From assembly GCA_046760105.1 (NCBI GenBank), contig JBHIDJ010000010.1, forward strand, positions 1-49,678: a DNA stretch of 49,678 bases, read 5' to 3'. The position numbers and the translations under genes were made by a program. Each line of letters begins with the position of its first letter. Position 1 is the first letter of the stretch. Below the pieces are notes generated by a model. It worked only from the letters and a program-made list of their open reading frames with translations, was not told the origin of the DNA and did not search any database. The DNA comes from JBHIDJ01 sp046760105. Its GTDB lineage: Bacteria > Pseudomonadota > Gammaproteobacteria > Acidiferrobacterales > SPGG2. Of the stretch, positions 7,164 to 15,326 are shown piece by piece.

Positions 7164-8618
7164 ATGGCATTTATCGTGCGTGGAATCTTGCCCTGGATTG
7201 TGCTTCTAGCCATCTCGCCGGCATATGCCGGCACCCAAGATCTGCCTGATCTGGGTGATGAAGCGGCCGCCATCATATCACCGCACGAGGAACGCAAGCT
7301 CGGCGAGACGCTGATGCGAAAGCTGCGGCGGTCTTTGCGTTTTCTTGATGACCCGGAAATAAACGATTACCTGCAGATCCTTGGCCAGCGGCTCGTAGCC
7401 CACAGCGATAGCGATCGGTCAGACTTTCAGTTCTTCGTCATCGATGACCCAACTATTAACGCGTTTGCATTGCCGGGCGGCTTTATCGGCATAAACACTG
7501 GGCTGATTCTGGCCGCACAAAGCGAATCTGAGCTCGCCGCGGTAATGGCGCACGAAACCGCCCACATTACCCAACGCCACCTGCCGCGCATGTTCGCCGA
7601 GAGCAAGCGTACGTCGAAACAGGTCATGGCGGCATTGCTGGCGGCGCTCGTGCTCGCCGGCGCCGGCGAGAGCACAGGTAGTCAGGCAACCCTTGCGTTA
7701 GCCTCTGCCGGGCTCGCTCAGAAACAACTCAACTTTACACGCGCACATGAGGAAGAGGCAGATCGTGTGGGTATTGGCATTCTGGCGGGGGCGGAGTTCG
7801 ACCCACAAGCTATGCCCACCGTTTTTGAGCGTATGCAGAATTGGGGTCGACTTAACGAAACGAACCTTCCCGAGTTCTTGCGCACGCATCCAATTACCAG
7901 TCGCCGTATCGCGGAATCCCGAAATCGTGCCGAACGGTACCCCTATCGCCAAGTACCAGATAGCGCCCAGTTCCACCACATACGCGCGAAGCTTCGCGCT
8001 ACCGGCAGGGGAACTCCGACTGAAATCGTAATGGTGCTAAAGGACAACCTCGACCAAGGAAAATACCGCAACGCGGCGGCTGAACGTTACGGATATACCC
8101 TCGCGCTTGTGCGGGTCAAAGAATACGACGCGGCGCGTAAAGAGATGGCCCTGCTTTTGGGTAAGGATCCGGATAGCGTGACATATCGCATTCTCGAGGC
8201 TGAGATCGAAATGGCAGCCGGGCAGTATGACAAGGCATTGGATATTTTAGCCAATGCCGCACGCAAGTTCCCTGCGAACCGTGCGCTGCAGCGCTACTAC
8301 GCCACCGCGTTGCTAAAGACGGGCCACCCGCAGACAGCCCGGGAGCTGCTTAAGAAAGCGCTAAAGAATCATGCCGATGACCCAGCGCTGCAAAAGATGC
8401 TTGCGACCGCCGCCGGGGAGAGCGGTGCGCGACTCGAGGCGCATCAGGCGTTGGCATCATATTATCATTTGAACGGAAACCTGGGGGCAGCGATCGAGCA
8501 ACTCCAGATTGCCAAGCGCTTCGCGGGCGATAGCTTTTATATAAGGTCCAGCCTGGATGCCCGAATTAAGGAAATTCAAGAGGAACTGTCAGCGCAGAAG
8601 AAAGGTAGACGAAACTAG
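7164..8618 (+). CDS. bepA: BepA/YfgC-like periplasmic M48 metalloprotease with TPR domain
   Basis: An exported protein of 484 residues from the ATG (a GTG two codons earlier is also possible). A signal peptide ends near SPAYAG. The M48 domain has the zinc motif MAHETAHITQRH near residues 129-140, and the third ligand Glu in HEEEADRVGIG. The preceding NAFALPGGFIGINTGLI segment is also typical. The C-terminal third is TPR-like (AGQYDKALDILANAARKFP, TGHPQTARELLKKALKNH). BepA proteins act in the periplasm on stalled outer-membrane proteins such as LptD and BamA. Length and domain order match the family. It is transcribed alone toward the sox cluster, with a 309-base gap after it. Confidence 0.9.
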   Translation: MAFIVRGILPWIVLLAISPAYAGTQDLPDLGDEAAAIISPHEERKLGETLMRKLRRSLRFLDDPEINDYLQILGQRLVAHSDSDRSDFQFFVIDDPTINAFALPGGFIGINTGLILAAQSESELAAVMAHETAHITQRHLPRMFAESKRTSKQVMAALLAALVLAGAGESTGSQATLALASAGLAQKQLNFTRAHEEEADRVGIGILAGAEFDPQAMPTVFERMQNWGRLNETNLPEFLRTHPITSRRIAESRNRAERYPYRQVPDSAQFHHIRAKLRATGRGTPTEIVMVLKDNLDQGKYRNAAAERYGYTLALVRVKEYDAARKEMALLLGKDPDSVTYRILEAEIEMAAGQYDKALDILANAARKFPANRALQRYYATALLKTGHPQTARELLKKALKNHADDPALQKMLATAAGESGARLEAHQALASYYHLNGNLGAAIEQLQIAKRFAGDSFYIRSSLDARIKEIQEELSAQKKGRRN

Positions 8619-8927
8619 CCATTAGGGCTTTGTGGAGCGACAACTTGCATTTATTGCGAAAGGATATATAGAAGTTACATTAGCTATATTGCCAGGGCGG
8701 GATTTGACGTCATCCTCACTCCGTAAACGCGAATGCGGTGCTCGCACTCTTTACGGGTTATGTGGACGAAAGATTACCCCACAGTTTACCGGGGGTTGTC
8801 ATGACCGAGGAGATGAGTATGCTATCGGCACCGCCCGTAGCAGCAAGTCTACATAGCAGCTGGAACAGCACGCGCGACCGGACTTAGGGTATGGACACGT
8901 GGAGAATCGGTGACTTTAGGAGGACCA
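8619..8927. other. Leader region upstream of soxX
   Basis: About 310 bases with no supported gene. An AT-rich patch at 8645-8690 (including GGATATATAGAAG) is the most likely promoter zone for the sox genes, but I cannot fit a well-spaced -35/-10 pair. The ribosome site of soxX, AGGAGG, lies at 8918-8923. Confidence 0.4.
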
Positions 8928-9347
8928 ATGCAGAACACCGCTTATCTCACTGCAAGCATTAGCGCCTTCTTCATTATGAGCTTGGGCGTGCTGGGGCTTG
9001 CCACCCAGGCAAACGCCGTCGGCGAGATGCCGAGCAAGGCCGTGTGCGCAAAGAAAAACAATCCGCGTATTATCGCCGGCGGGTGTATCGCCACGGATCG
9101 ACAGAAGGGCAACTGTATGTCGTGCCACAATTTCAAGGGTCTTGCACGGACCGACTTGCAGGCTGGGAACATAGCTGAACCATTGATAGCGATGAAAGCA
9201 CGCTATCCTGACAAGAAACGTCTCCGGGCACAGCTCTGGGATCCCTCCACATTCAATCCAGGTTCAAACATGCCGCCTTTCGGTAAACACGGGGTACTGA
9301 CGGAGAAGGAAATTAATCTCGTGGTCGAATGGCTCCATTCCTTGTAA
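8928..9347 (+). CDS. soxX: Sulfur oxidation c-type cytochrome SoxX
   Basis: A 139-residue exported monohaem cytochrome. The ATG at 8928 is chosen because a perfect AGGAGG lies five bases before it. The signal peptide ends near AQANAVG. The haem site is GNCMSCHNFKG near residues 62-72, and the distal ligand Met is in the GSNMPPFGKHG segment near residue 114. The final LTEKEINLVVEWLHSL helix is also typical. SoxX pairs with SoxA in the periplasm to attach thiosulfate oxidatively to the SoxY cysteine. It is the first of four sox genes; soxY follows with 62 bases between the chosen start and this stop. Confidence 0.95.
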   Translation: MQNTAYLTASISAFFIMSLGVLGLATQANAVGEMPSKAVCAKKNNPRIIAGGCIATDRQKGNCMSCHNFKGLARTDLQAGNIAEPLIAMKARYPDKKRLRAQLWDPSTFNPGSNMPPFGKHGVLTEKEINLVVEWLHSL

Positions 9348-9409
9348 CCGTCTTGGCCGGCAGTCGCCGAACCTCACATAAATCTTCTTCTGTCAGCACG
9401 GCGGGACTC

Positions 9410-9874
9410 GTGACTAACGGCAAGCGCAGAATCTTTCTAAAAGGAACGGCGGCAAGCAGCCTCATCACGGCCGCGGCGGCGAGCGGCCTGTTGCGACCCA
9501 CGCGTGTACTTGCCGCCGACTGGCCGAAAAACGCCTTCGCCGCCAAGAGCGCGGAGGCAGTTATCGAGACGCTTTACGGCACTAGCAACGCCATCCAAAG
9601 CGATGCAATTAAGGTGAAGGCGCCTGTTCGGGCGGGAAACGGGGCGATGGTGCACATTTCCGTGTCGACCACATTGTCCGATGTCGAATCCATTGCGATC
9701 GTCGTTGACAAAAACCCGCTACCGTTCGTGGGCAGAGTGAGCTTCACCGGTGCTGAGCCTTTTATCAGTGCCCGCATCAAAGTAGATGAGACCTCAGCTA
9801 TTCGCTGCCTGGTTCGGGCCGGCGGCAAGTTATATATGAGAAAGCAGCTCATCAAAGTGACGATGGCTGGTTAA
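9410..9874 (+). CDS. soxY: SoxY-like carrier protein lacking the GGCGG tail
   Basis: A 154-residue protein from GTG at 9410. An ATG at 9329 in the same frame would overlap soxX and place an unusual extension before the Tat signal. A twin-arginine signal is visible (GKRRIFLKGTAASS). The mature part follows SoxY closely: AEAVIETLYG, KVKAPVRAGNGAMVHISV, DVESIAIVVDKNPLPFVGRV and FISARIKVDETSAIRCLV. It ends KQLIKVTMAG. Canonical SoxY proteins end VTIGGCGG, and the Cys in that swinging arm carries the sulfur intermediate. Here the arm stops before the cysteine. The only Cys is internal (SAIRCLV). Position between soxX and soxZ supports SoxY identity, but the protein as read could not function as the standard carrier. 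Confidence 0.85.
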   Translation: MTNGKRRIFLKGTAASSLITAAAASGLLRPTRVLAADWPKNAFAAKSAEAVIETLYGTSNAIQSDAIKVKAPVRAGNGAMVHISVSTTLSDVESIAIVVDKNPLPFVGRVSFTGAEPFISARIKVDETSAIRCLVRAGGKLYMRKQLIKVTMAG

Positions 9875-9925
9875 GATTGGCTGATAGCGGTGATGTTGGC
9901 GGAGAGCCAGACTAACAATTAGCGC

Positions 9926-10240
9926 ATGTCAAGACCGACCAAAATCAAGACTAGGGCAAAGGCTGGTGTGCACGAGATCCTTTGCCTCGTGAGACATCCA
10001 ATGGAGACTGGGCGGCGTGTCGATAAGCGGACTAAACAAAAAATCCCCGCGCACTACATCCAAAAGCTGGTCTTCAAAGTGAACGGCAAACAAGTAGCCG
10101 AAGCGGACATCGGTACCGGAATCGCCAGGGACCCGGTGTTTGTTGTCCGCGTGAAGGAGCTCCGACCCGGTGATACCGTTGCGGTAAGTTGGACGGATAA
10201 CAAGGGTGAAAAGGGCAGCAAAAGCACCACCGTTACGTGA
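9926..10240 (+). CDS. soxZ: Thiosulfate oxidation protein SoxZ
   Basis: A 104-residue protein with no signal peptide, consistent with SoxZ being co-exported with SoxY through the SoxY Tat signal. Family landmarks are HEILCLVRHPMETGRRVDK, a central PAHYIQKLVFKVNGK strand pair, and the C-terminal LRPGDTVAVSWTDNKGEKG. SoxZ forms the periplasmic SoxYZ heterodimer and makes the interface on which other Sox enzymes act. It lies 51 bases after soxY and 42 before soxA. Confidence 0.93.
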   Translation: MSRPTKIKTRAKAGVHEILCLVRHPMETGRRVDKRTKQKIPAHYIQKLVFKVNGKQVAEADIGTGIARDPVFVVRVKELRPGDTVAVSWTDNKGEKGSKSTTVT

Positions 10241-10282
10241 TAAGTAACGGTCAAAATAGGCAATCGCGTTAGGAAACTATCG

Positions 10283-11113
10283 ATGAAAAACATACTTATT
10301 GTTGCTTTGACTGCGGTAGCAATCATTATCGGCCTGCAGACCTCAGCCCAAGCGGGTCCGGTAGAAGACCTCAGGGCCTTCCAAGACTTCTTTCGAAAAA
10401 AGTTTCCGGAAGTGCCATTCGACGAGTTCTCTAACGGCTTGTACGCACTGCCGGCCGCCAAGGACCAACGAGTGGAGTGGGAAGAGATCATGCAGTTCCC
10501 GCCCTATGAGGCTGATCTGGAGATAGGAGAGAAGTTCTGGGTGGACAATGATCTGGCGAGTTGCTTCAAGAACGGCGGTCGCAATATCGCCCAGCATTAT
10601 CCTTACTGGGATGAAGGGACTCAGATGATCCGAACCATCGAGCTTGACATCAACGAGTGCCTCAGGAGACAAGGGCAATCGGAGCTCGACGACCTAAAGA
10701 AGGGCACCATGGCGCAAGTGGTGGCCTATATGAAGTCGTTGTCCCGCGGCCAACGTGTCAAGCTCGGCATTTCCGGACCGGGCGCACTCAAGGCCTACGA
10801 GGAGGGCAAACAATTCTACTGGTCCAAACGCGGGCAGTTAAATTTTTCGTGTGCGAACTGTCACGTCGATTTTGCCGGCAGGTTCCTGGGTGGCGCTGTT
10901 TTGAGCGCCGGCCTCGGGCACGGCGTCGGTTACCCGGCCTACCACTCCAAGTGGGGCGAGCTCGGAACCCTGCACCGGCGTTACGCCGGCTGTAACAGCC
11001 AGGTGCGGGCGGCACCCTTCAAGGCGCAAAGCCGCCAGTACCGTCACCTCGAGTTCTATGAAACCTATATGCAAACCGGCCTACCGTTGACGGCACCGAG
11101 TCAACGCTTCTGA
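10283..11113 (+). CDS. soxA: Sulfur oxidation c-type cytochrome SoxA (monohaem type)
   Basis: A 276-residue exported protein (signal peptide ending SAQAGP; AGGAA before the ATG). The C-terminal domain has the haem site CANCH near residue 189 and the active-site cysteine in RRYAGCNSQVRA near residue 236, which bears the cysteine persulfide ligand. The N-terminal domain has SCFKNGGRNI and NECLRRQG instead of a second CxxCH. The first haem is therefore absent and a disulfide is likely, as in monohaem SoxA proteins. SoxAX catalyses conjugation of thiosulfate to SoxYZ. It is the last sox gene here, followed by a strong terminator. soxB and soxCD are not in the window. Confidence 0.94.
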   Translation: MKNILIVALTAVAIIIGLQTSAQAGPVEDLRAFQDFFRKKFPEVPFDEFSNGLYALPAAKDQRVEWEEIMQFPPYEADLEIGEKFWVDNDLASCFKNGGRNIAQHYPYWDEGTQMIRTIELDINECLRRQGQSELDDLKKGTMAQVVAYMKSLSRGQRVKLGISGPGALKAYEEGKQFYWSKRGQLNFSCANCHVDFAGRFLGGAVLSAGLGHGVGYPAYHSKWGELGTLHRRYAGCNSQVRAAPFKAQSRQYRHLEFYETYMQTGLPLTAPSQRF

Positions 11114-11132
11114 GCAGGTGAGCACCGAGCTT

Positions 11133-11170
11133 AAAGAGGCGCGGTCCGTATGGACCGGGCCTCTTTGTTT
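11133..11170 (+). terminator. Intrinsic terminator after soxA
   Basis: A long hairpin, AAAGAGGC...GGTCC, loop GTAT, GGACC...GCCTCTTT, followed by GTTT. It lies 20 bases past the soxA stop and separates the sox cluster from the DUF1800 gene. Confidence 0.88.
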
Positions 11171-11253
11171 ATAAAGCCGCGGGGCCCACGGGGTTGACGT
11201 CCGCTCCCACGGTTTTTGTCAACCGATCCCGCCGTCACACGTTAAATGATCTG

Positions 11254-12684
11254 ATGTCAGCGATAACGCAAGCTCCGCTCGCCGCTAAGCACGTGCGCAC
11301 AGTTGTCCTCGTGCTCGCGTGGGTAGTGGGCCTGCCCACCACCGCCGTCGCGATGACGTACGACGAAGCACGGCATCTGTTGGGTCGCGCCGGTTTCGGA
11401 GGAACCGCAGCCGAGATCGAGGCGCTCGCTCATCTCGCTTACGGCGTTGGCGTAAACCGCTTGCTTGACGTTACCACAAGCAAACCCCAGAGCCGGGCGC
11501 CGACTTGGGTCAACGAGCCACCGCCTGATTTCAGGAAGCTAAGGAGCATGACTGACGACGAACGCACGTTGTTCCGCAAGCAGCGGCGCAAGCAGACGAT
11601 GGAACTCAAAGCCTGGTGGTACGGGGAAATGATGCAGACTGACTCCCCGCTCACTGAGCGTATGACATTATTCTGGCATAACCACTTCACCTCGGGTCTG
11701 CGCAAGGTCAAATGGCCGACGCTGATGTATCGCCAGAACCTACTGTTGCGCCGCCACGCGCTGGGAAACTTCCGCGAGCTGCTGAACGCGGTGTCTAAAG
11801 ATCCGGCCATGATCCTTTATCTTGACAACCAGACCAATCGCAAGGGCAAGCCGAACGAGAACTTCGCACGCGAACTGTTAGAGCTCTTCACTCTAGGCGA
11901 GGGCCATTATGTCGAACGTGACATTAAGGAAGCGGCGCGCGCATTTACCGGCTGGATGGTCGATCATCGAACGGGGCGATTCCGATTCAATCTCCGTCGA
12001 CACGACGTGGGCATAAAGACGTTTATGGGACGAACCGGCACGTTCAGCGGCGATGAGATCTTGGGCATCGTCCTCGATCAGTCGCGCGTCGCGGTACACA
12101 TTAGCGAAAAACTGTGGCGAGCGTTCATATCGGATACGCCGAATAGACGAGAAGTCGAGCGGTTGGCGGCTGTGTTTCGAGAAAGCAATTATGAAATTAA
12201 ACCGCTCGTGCGCGAATTGCTGATGTCGCCGCATTTCCGCGCAACCGAGCTCCGCGGAACGCTAGTCAAATCGCCGGTAGATATGCTTGTTGGGACGATT
12301 CGGGTCTTCCATATTCCTATGCGCGACGGACAAGTGCTTGTACGCCTTGGGCGTTATCTTGGGCAGGATTTGTTCGACCCACCCAACGTGAAAGGTTGGC
12401 CGGGCGGAAACGCCTGGATCACCACCAGCACACTATTGGCTCGCCAGCAGTTCCTCGAACGCCTCGTACGAGGGAAGGAAATGCCAGCGCCCGATACGTT
12501 TATCGACCGACGCATGCGCCGTACCGCAATGCCAGTGCTGCTCGAGCAAACATCCGGCCTGACGTACGACAACGTACAACGCACGTTGTTGCCGATTCCG
12601 CCCGTCAACCCAGTGCCTAAGGATGCCGATTTACGCACGCTGATCGGCCATCTGGTTCTCGACCCCGCGTATCAGCTGAAGTGA
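11254..12684 (+). CDS. DUF1800 family protein
   Basis: A 476-residue protein from ATG at 11254. A TTG at 11194 extends the frame but adds a non-hydrophobic leader. The chosen start gives a signal peptide ending near TTAVAM. Family features include HLLGRAGFGGTAAEIEAL near the N-terminus, TLFWHNHFTSGL, NENFARELLELFTLGEGHY, EAARAFTGW, and near the C-terminus DPPNVKGWPGGNAWI. The function of DUF1800 proteins is not established. They are usually encoded next to a DUF1501 protein, as here (9 bases apart), and are presumed periplasmic or extracellular partners. Confidence 0.9.
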   Translation: MSAITQAPLAAKHVRTVVLVLAWVVGLPTTAVAMTYDEARHLLGRAGFGGTAAEIEALAHLAYGVGVNRLLDVTTSKPQSRAPTWVNEPPPDFRKLRSMTDDERTLFRKQRRKQTMELKAWWYGEMMQTDSPLTERMTLFWHNHFTSGLRKVKWPTLMYRQNLLLRRHALGNFRELLNAVSKDPAMILYLDNQTNRKGKPNENFARELLELFTLGEGHYVERDIKEAARAFTGWMVDHRTGRFRFNLRRHDVGIKTFMGRTGTFSGDEILGIVLDQSRVAVHISEKLWRAFISDTPNRREVERLAAVFRESNYEIKPLVRELLMSPHFRATELRGTLVKSPVDMLVGTIRVFHIPMRDGQVLVRLGRYLGQDLFDPPNVKGWPGGNAWITTSTLLARQQFLERLVRGKEMPAPDTFIDRRMRRTAMPVLLEQTSGLTYDNVQRTLLPIPPVNPVPKDADLRTLIGHLVLDPAYQLK

Positions 12685-12693
12685 GCCTTCGAC

Positions 12694-13866
12694 ATGAGAC
12701 GTAGAGACTTCGTAAAGCTTGCCGGGCTACTCCCGTTTACCTTCACTCTACCTGGGCTGGCGGCCGCCTCCGTTCGGCAGCCCCGGTGGGACCGGGTGTT
12801 GCTGCTTTTGGAACTCAATGGCGGTAATGACGGACTGAACACGGTCGTCCCTTATGCCGATCTTAACTATTATCGGCTGCGCCCCCAATTGAGCGTCGTG
12901 CGCGACAGCGTCATCCAACTGTCTGATCAGCTCGCATTCAATCCGGCCATGGAGGCTTTAATGCCCGCGTGGAAAGCGCGTGAGCTCGGGGTGATACTTG
13001 GTGTAGGCTATCCTGAGCCAAACCGCTCGCACTTTCGTTCCATCGCGATCTGGGAAACGGGGTCGAGTAGCGACGAGTTTCTGCAGGAAGGCTGGATATC
13101 GCGTTTGTTCGCCAAAGCACGTCCGCCGCATACGTTCGCAGCCGAGGGCATTGCAATTGGTCGCGGTCTCGGTCCACTCCAAGGCCGCAATATGCGCAAT
13201 ATCGTCATGCGTAATGCGCAGCACTTCATGCGGCAGGCGCGCGGCGTGAAAGAACCAGAGACAGTAACCGGCAATACCGCTCTGTCGCATCTGTTAGCGG
13301 TACAAGCGGACCTTTATAGAGCAGCGACCACGCTGAAGGCAAGGTACCATCACAAGCCGCGTTTGCAGACAACATTTCCGAAATCGCGGCTCGGGCGTGA
13401 GCTCGAAACGACGGCCGGCCTTCTGGCAAGCAGGATACCCGTCAGCGTGGTTAAAGTATCACATGGCAGCTTCGATACACACAGCCGACAGCGCGGCCAA
13501 CATGACCGATTGTTGCAGGAGCTCGCAACTGCTCTGAGTGCGTTTCGCAGCGCCATGCAAGAGATCAATCTATGGGATCGCGTGCTAGTGCTAACGTATT
13601 CGGAGTTCGGCCGGCGCGCCTCTGAGAACGGCAGTCGCGGGACCGACCACGGCACGGCGGCGGCGCACTTTATACTCGGCGGCCACGTCAAGGGCGGGTT
13701 CTATGGTCAACAGCCCTCACTGACTCGCTTGCTAGACGGTGATCTGCGATATCATGTGGACTATCGTAGCCTCTATGGCACAGTAGCCAGACATTGGTGG
13801 GGCATCAGTGATGACGTGTTTGCGAAACGCTTCCCGCCCATCGACTGTCTAACCCCCTCCCCCTAA
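12694..13866 (+). CDS. DUF1501 family Tat-exported protein
   Basis: A 390-residue protein opening MRRRDFVKLAGLLPF, a twin-arginine signal with cleavage near GLAAAS. The body shows DUF1501 hallmarks: LLLELNGGNDGLNTVVPY, QLAFNPAMEALMPAW, GVGYPEPNRSHFRS, SHGSFDTHSRQRGQH, LTYSEFGRRASENGSRGTDHG and AAAHFILGG. These resemble the alkaline-phosphatase/sulfatase fold (conserved Asp/His sites), although the reaction is unknown. It forms a two-gene unit with the DUF1800 gene. The last codons (Leu-Thr-Pro-Ser-Pro-stop) are supplied by the dispersed repeat that also makes the terminator. Confidence 0.92.
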   Translation: MRRRDFVKLAGLLPFTFTLPGLAAASVRQPRWDRVLLLLELNGGNDGLNTVVPYADLNYYRLRPQLSVVRDSVIQLSDQLAFNPAMEALMPAWKARELGVILGVGYPEPNRSHFRSIAIWETGSSSDEFLQEGWISRLFAKARPPHTFAAEGIAIGRGLGPLQGRNMRNIVMRNAQHFMRQARGVKEPETVTGNTALSHLLAVQADLYRAATTLKARYHHKPRLQTTFPKSRLGRELETTAGLLASRIPVSVVKVSHGSFDTHSRQRGQHDRLLQELATALSAFRSAMQEINLWDRVLVLTYSEFGRRASENGSRGTDHGTAAAHFILGGHVKGGFYGQQPSLTRLLDGDLRYHVDYRSLYGTVARHWWGISDDVFAKRFPPIDCLTPSP

Positions 13867-13891
13867 CCCCCTCCCACAAGGGGAGGGGGGA
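13850..13891 (+). repeat. Dispersed G+C-rich palindromic repeat, copy C
   Basis: CCCCCTCCCCCTAACCCC followed by CTCCCACAAGGGGAGGGGGG. It is essentially the same as copy A read on the opposite strand. It encodes the final codons of the DUF1501 gene, just as copy A does for the propeller gene. Confidence 0.88.
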
Positions 13892-13899
13892 TTTTTTTG
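13866..13899 (+). terminator. Intrinsic terminator formed by repeat copy C
   Basis: A hairpin of CCCCCTCCC, loop ACAA(G), and GGGAGGGGG, followed directly by ATTTTTTT. It ends the DUF1800-DUF1501 unit before the convergent thpR gene. Confidence 0.85.
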
Positions 13900-13921
13900 T
13901 TCGCCAATCGCATTGCGACGC

Positions 13922-14443
13922 TCAGCTCAGAGCCCAGGAGCGTAACACCTGGTATGTGACTCCACTAGGCTGTGTGCAGGACTCGACGAGCACAAAATCG
14001 CTCACGGGCCAGTCAATCGGATCAATTTGACCTCTGTTGACCCACTTTTTGACCTTGCGGGCGAGCGTCATATGTGCCCGATATTCCCGCTTCTCGGGCT
14101 CGATGCCACATGCGGGCAATTGGCTATTGAGCTCACCCACGAACTGCCGCAGTGGCTCCGGCAAGGACGATGCCCCCACCCATACTACGCGAGGCTTGGG
14201 CCAGTACCCGAGTTCATCCAAGGTCAGCGTGAAGGACTCTCCGTTGAGTCCTGAAGCGACTTGCTCAATACAGGTGCGCGTCTTGGCATCAACGGACCCA
14301 AGGAACACAAGTGTCACATGAAGATTTTCACGACTGACCCGACGCCCCGAACCGGGTTCCAAGGCGTGCGGTGCGAGCGCATACAGGCGGTCACGCAAAC
14401 TGTCATTCGGCCAGAGGGCAAAGAACAAGCGCTGTGTGCGCAC
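13922..14443 (-). CDS. thpR: RNA 2',3'-cyclic phosphodiesterase ThpR
   Basis: A 173-residue 2H-family protein starting at GTG (MRTQRLFFALWPND). Both catalytic HxTx motifs are present: HVTLVFLG near residue 41 and HMTLARK near residue 121. Members hydrolyse RNA 2',3'-cyclic phosphates and show 2'-5' ligase activity in vitro. Length is normal. It is 16 bases downstream of the DCC-family gene on the same strand, so the two are probably cotranscribed. Confidence 0.92.
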   Translation of the reverse strand: MRTQRLFFALWPNDSLRDRLYALAPHALEPGSGRRVSRENLHVTLVFLGSVDAKTRTCIEQVASGLNGESFTLTLDELGYWPKPRVVWVGASSLPEPLRQFVGELNSQLPACGIEPEKREYRAHMTLARKVKKWVNRGQIDPIDWPVSDFVLVESCTQPSGVTYQVLRSWALS

Positions 14444-14459
14444 GGGTTGTTAGCTTAAC

Positions 14460-14888
14460 TTACTTAAGGAATCGATACTCGAAGTTCCTTGCGGGCGCCG
14501 GGCACGCATCCATTTTACCAAACCAGCGGTAACGCCGTTTCCCCACGAAATCATAAATTCTATCCCGTATCGCGGGTGGCACTACCATGAACACATACAG
14601 AAACAGCCATAAGCCACCGAGCATTCGTAAGATATGCAGGGCGGCAGCCGATTTCTTATAGACCCTATTGCCGACGATCAAGATCACGGAGTCGAGTTCC
14701 GTGGCACATGACCCAAGTTGTTGCAGCAGGCGTCGCCCACTATGCGACTGTAGGGAGCCAAATCTGAACCGTTGCTCTGAGTCCCTGTCGATGATAAAGC
14801 GCACGCTTGCGTGACAGAGATTACAAACGCCATCGAACAGAACAATAGCGTGATTCCGTGATGTGGTGTGTGAACGCCGGCCATTCAT
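14460..14888 (-). CDS. DCC-family (DUF393) thiol-disulfide oxidoreductase
   Basis: A 142-residue protein read from the inner ATG at 14888 (MNGRRSHTTSRNHAIVLFDG); nine further residues are possible. The family signature DxxCxxC is visible as FDGVCNLCHASVRFIIDRD, followed by RFRFGSLQS and later FGKRRYRWFGK-type basic residues near the C-terminus. The fold is predicted thioredoxin-like, with the two cysteines as a redox pair. A substrate is not known. It precedes thpR in a likely two-gene unit. Confidence 0.88.
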   Translation of the reverse strand: MNGRRSHTTSRNHAIVLFDGVCNLCHASVRFIIDRDSEQRFRFGSLQSHSGRRLLQQLGSCATELDSVILIVGNRVYKKSAAALHILRMLGGLWLFLYVFMVVPPAIRDRIYDFVGKRRYRWFGKMDACPAPARNFEYRFLK

Positions 14889-15002
14889 CAAACGCCCTAC
14901 CCCTAAGCGCAGCAACCCTGCTTATCGTATCCGATACATCGGGCGCCGGTCATCTAGCGGCCGACCGACTATGCGGGCGATCGACTCGAGCGGCGATCTG
15001 CC

Positions 15003-15326
15003 TTAGCCAACTGACCTTGAATCAGCCGCGTCCGGTTCCTGGGTCACCGGCTCAACCTCTGTCATTTGTCCCACCTTACTGGCGAGTTTTTCCTCCACCG
15101 CCTCGGTTAACCGTTGACAACAACCGAAGATCTCCCACGAAAGATCTGCCAGGCAAGGCCCCTTGATGATGATCTTGGGTGTAGATCCATGCTCGGGGCA
15201 ACGCACGTAACCCACGCGGTTGCTGATCGATTTGCGAATCGTACGCAGGACCGACCGCCCCAGCGCGTGGCCAAGTTTGTCGGGGTCAACCTGCCAACCG
15301 GCAATCTCAAACGATATATCAACCAT
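15003..15326 (-). CDS. Uncharacterised small protein with CPxHG and GCC motifs
   Basis: A 107-residue protein. The N-terminal half (MVDISFEIAGWQVDPDKLG) is followed by RCPEHGSTPKIIIKGPCLAD and LSWEIFGCCQRLTEAVEEKL. The combination of CPEHG, a short beta strand, and GCC before an amphipathic helix recurs in small bacterial proteins of unknown function. The Cys/His spacing could bind metal or undergo redox chemistry, which is inference. It has no signal peptide. The C-terminal 15 residues are low-complexity. Confidence 0.72.
   Translation of the reverse strand: MVDISFEIAGWQVDPDKLGHALGRSVLRTIRKSISNRVGYVRCPEHGSTPKIIIKGPCLADLSWEIFGCCQRLTEAVEEKLASKVGQMTEVEPVTQEPDAADSRSVG

Noticed and set aside
7158..8618. 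Stand-alone HtpX-type M48 protease
   Set aside because: It has a cleavable signal, no transmembrane helices around the HExxH motif, and a TPR domain, which fits BepA/YfgC rather than HtpX.
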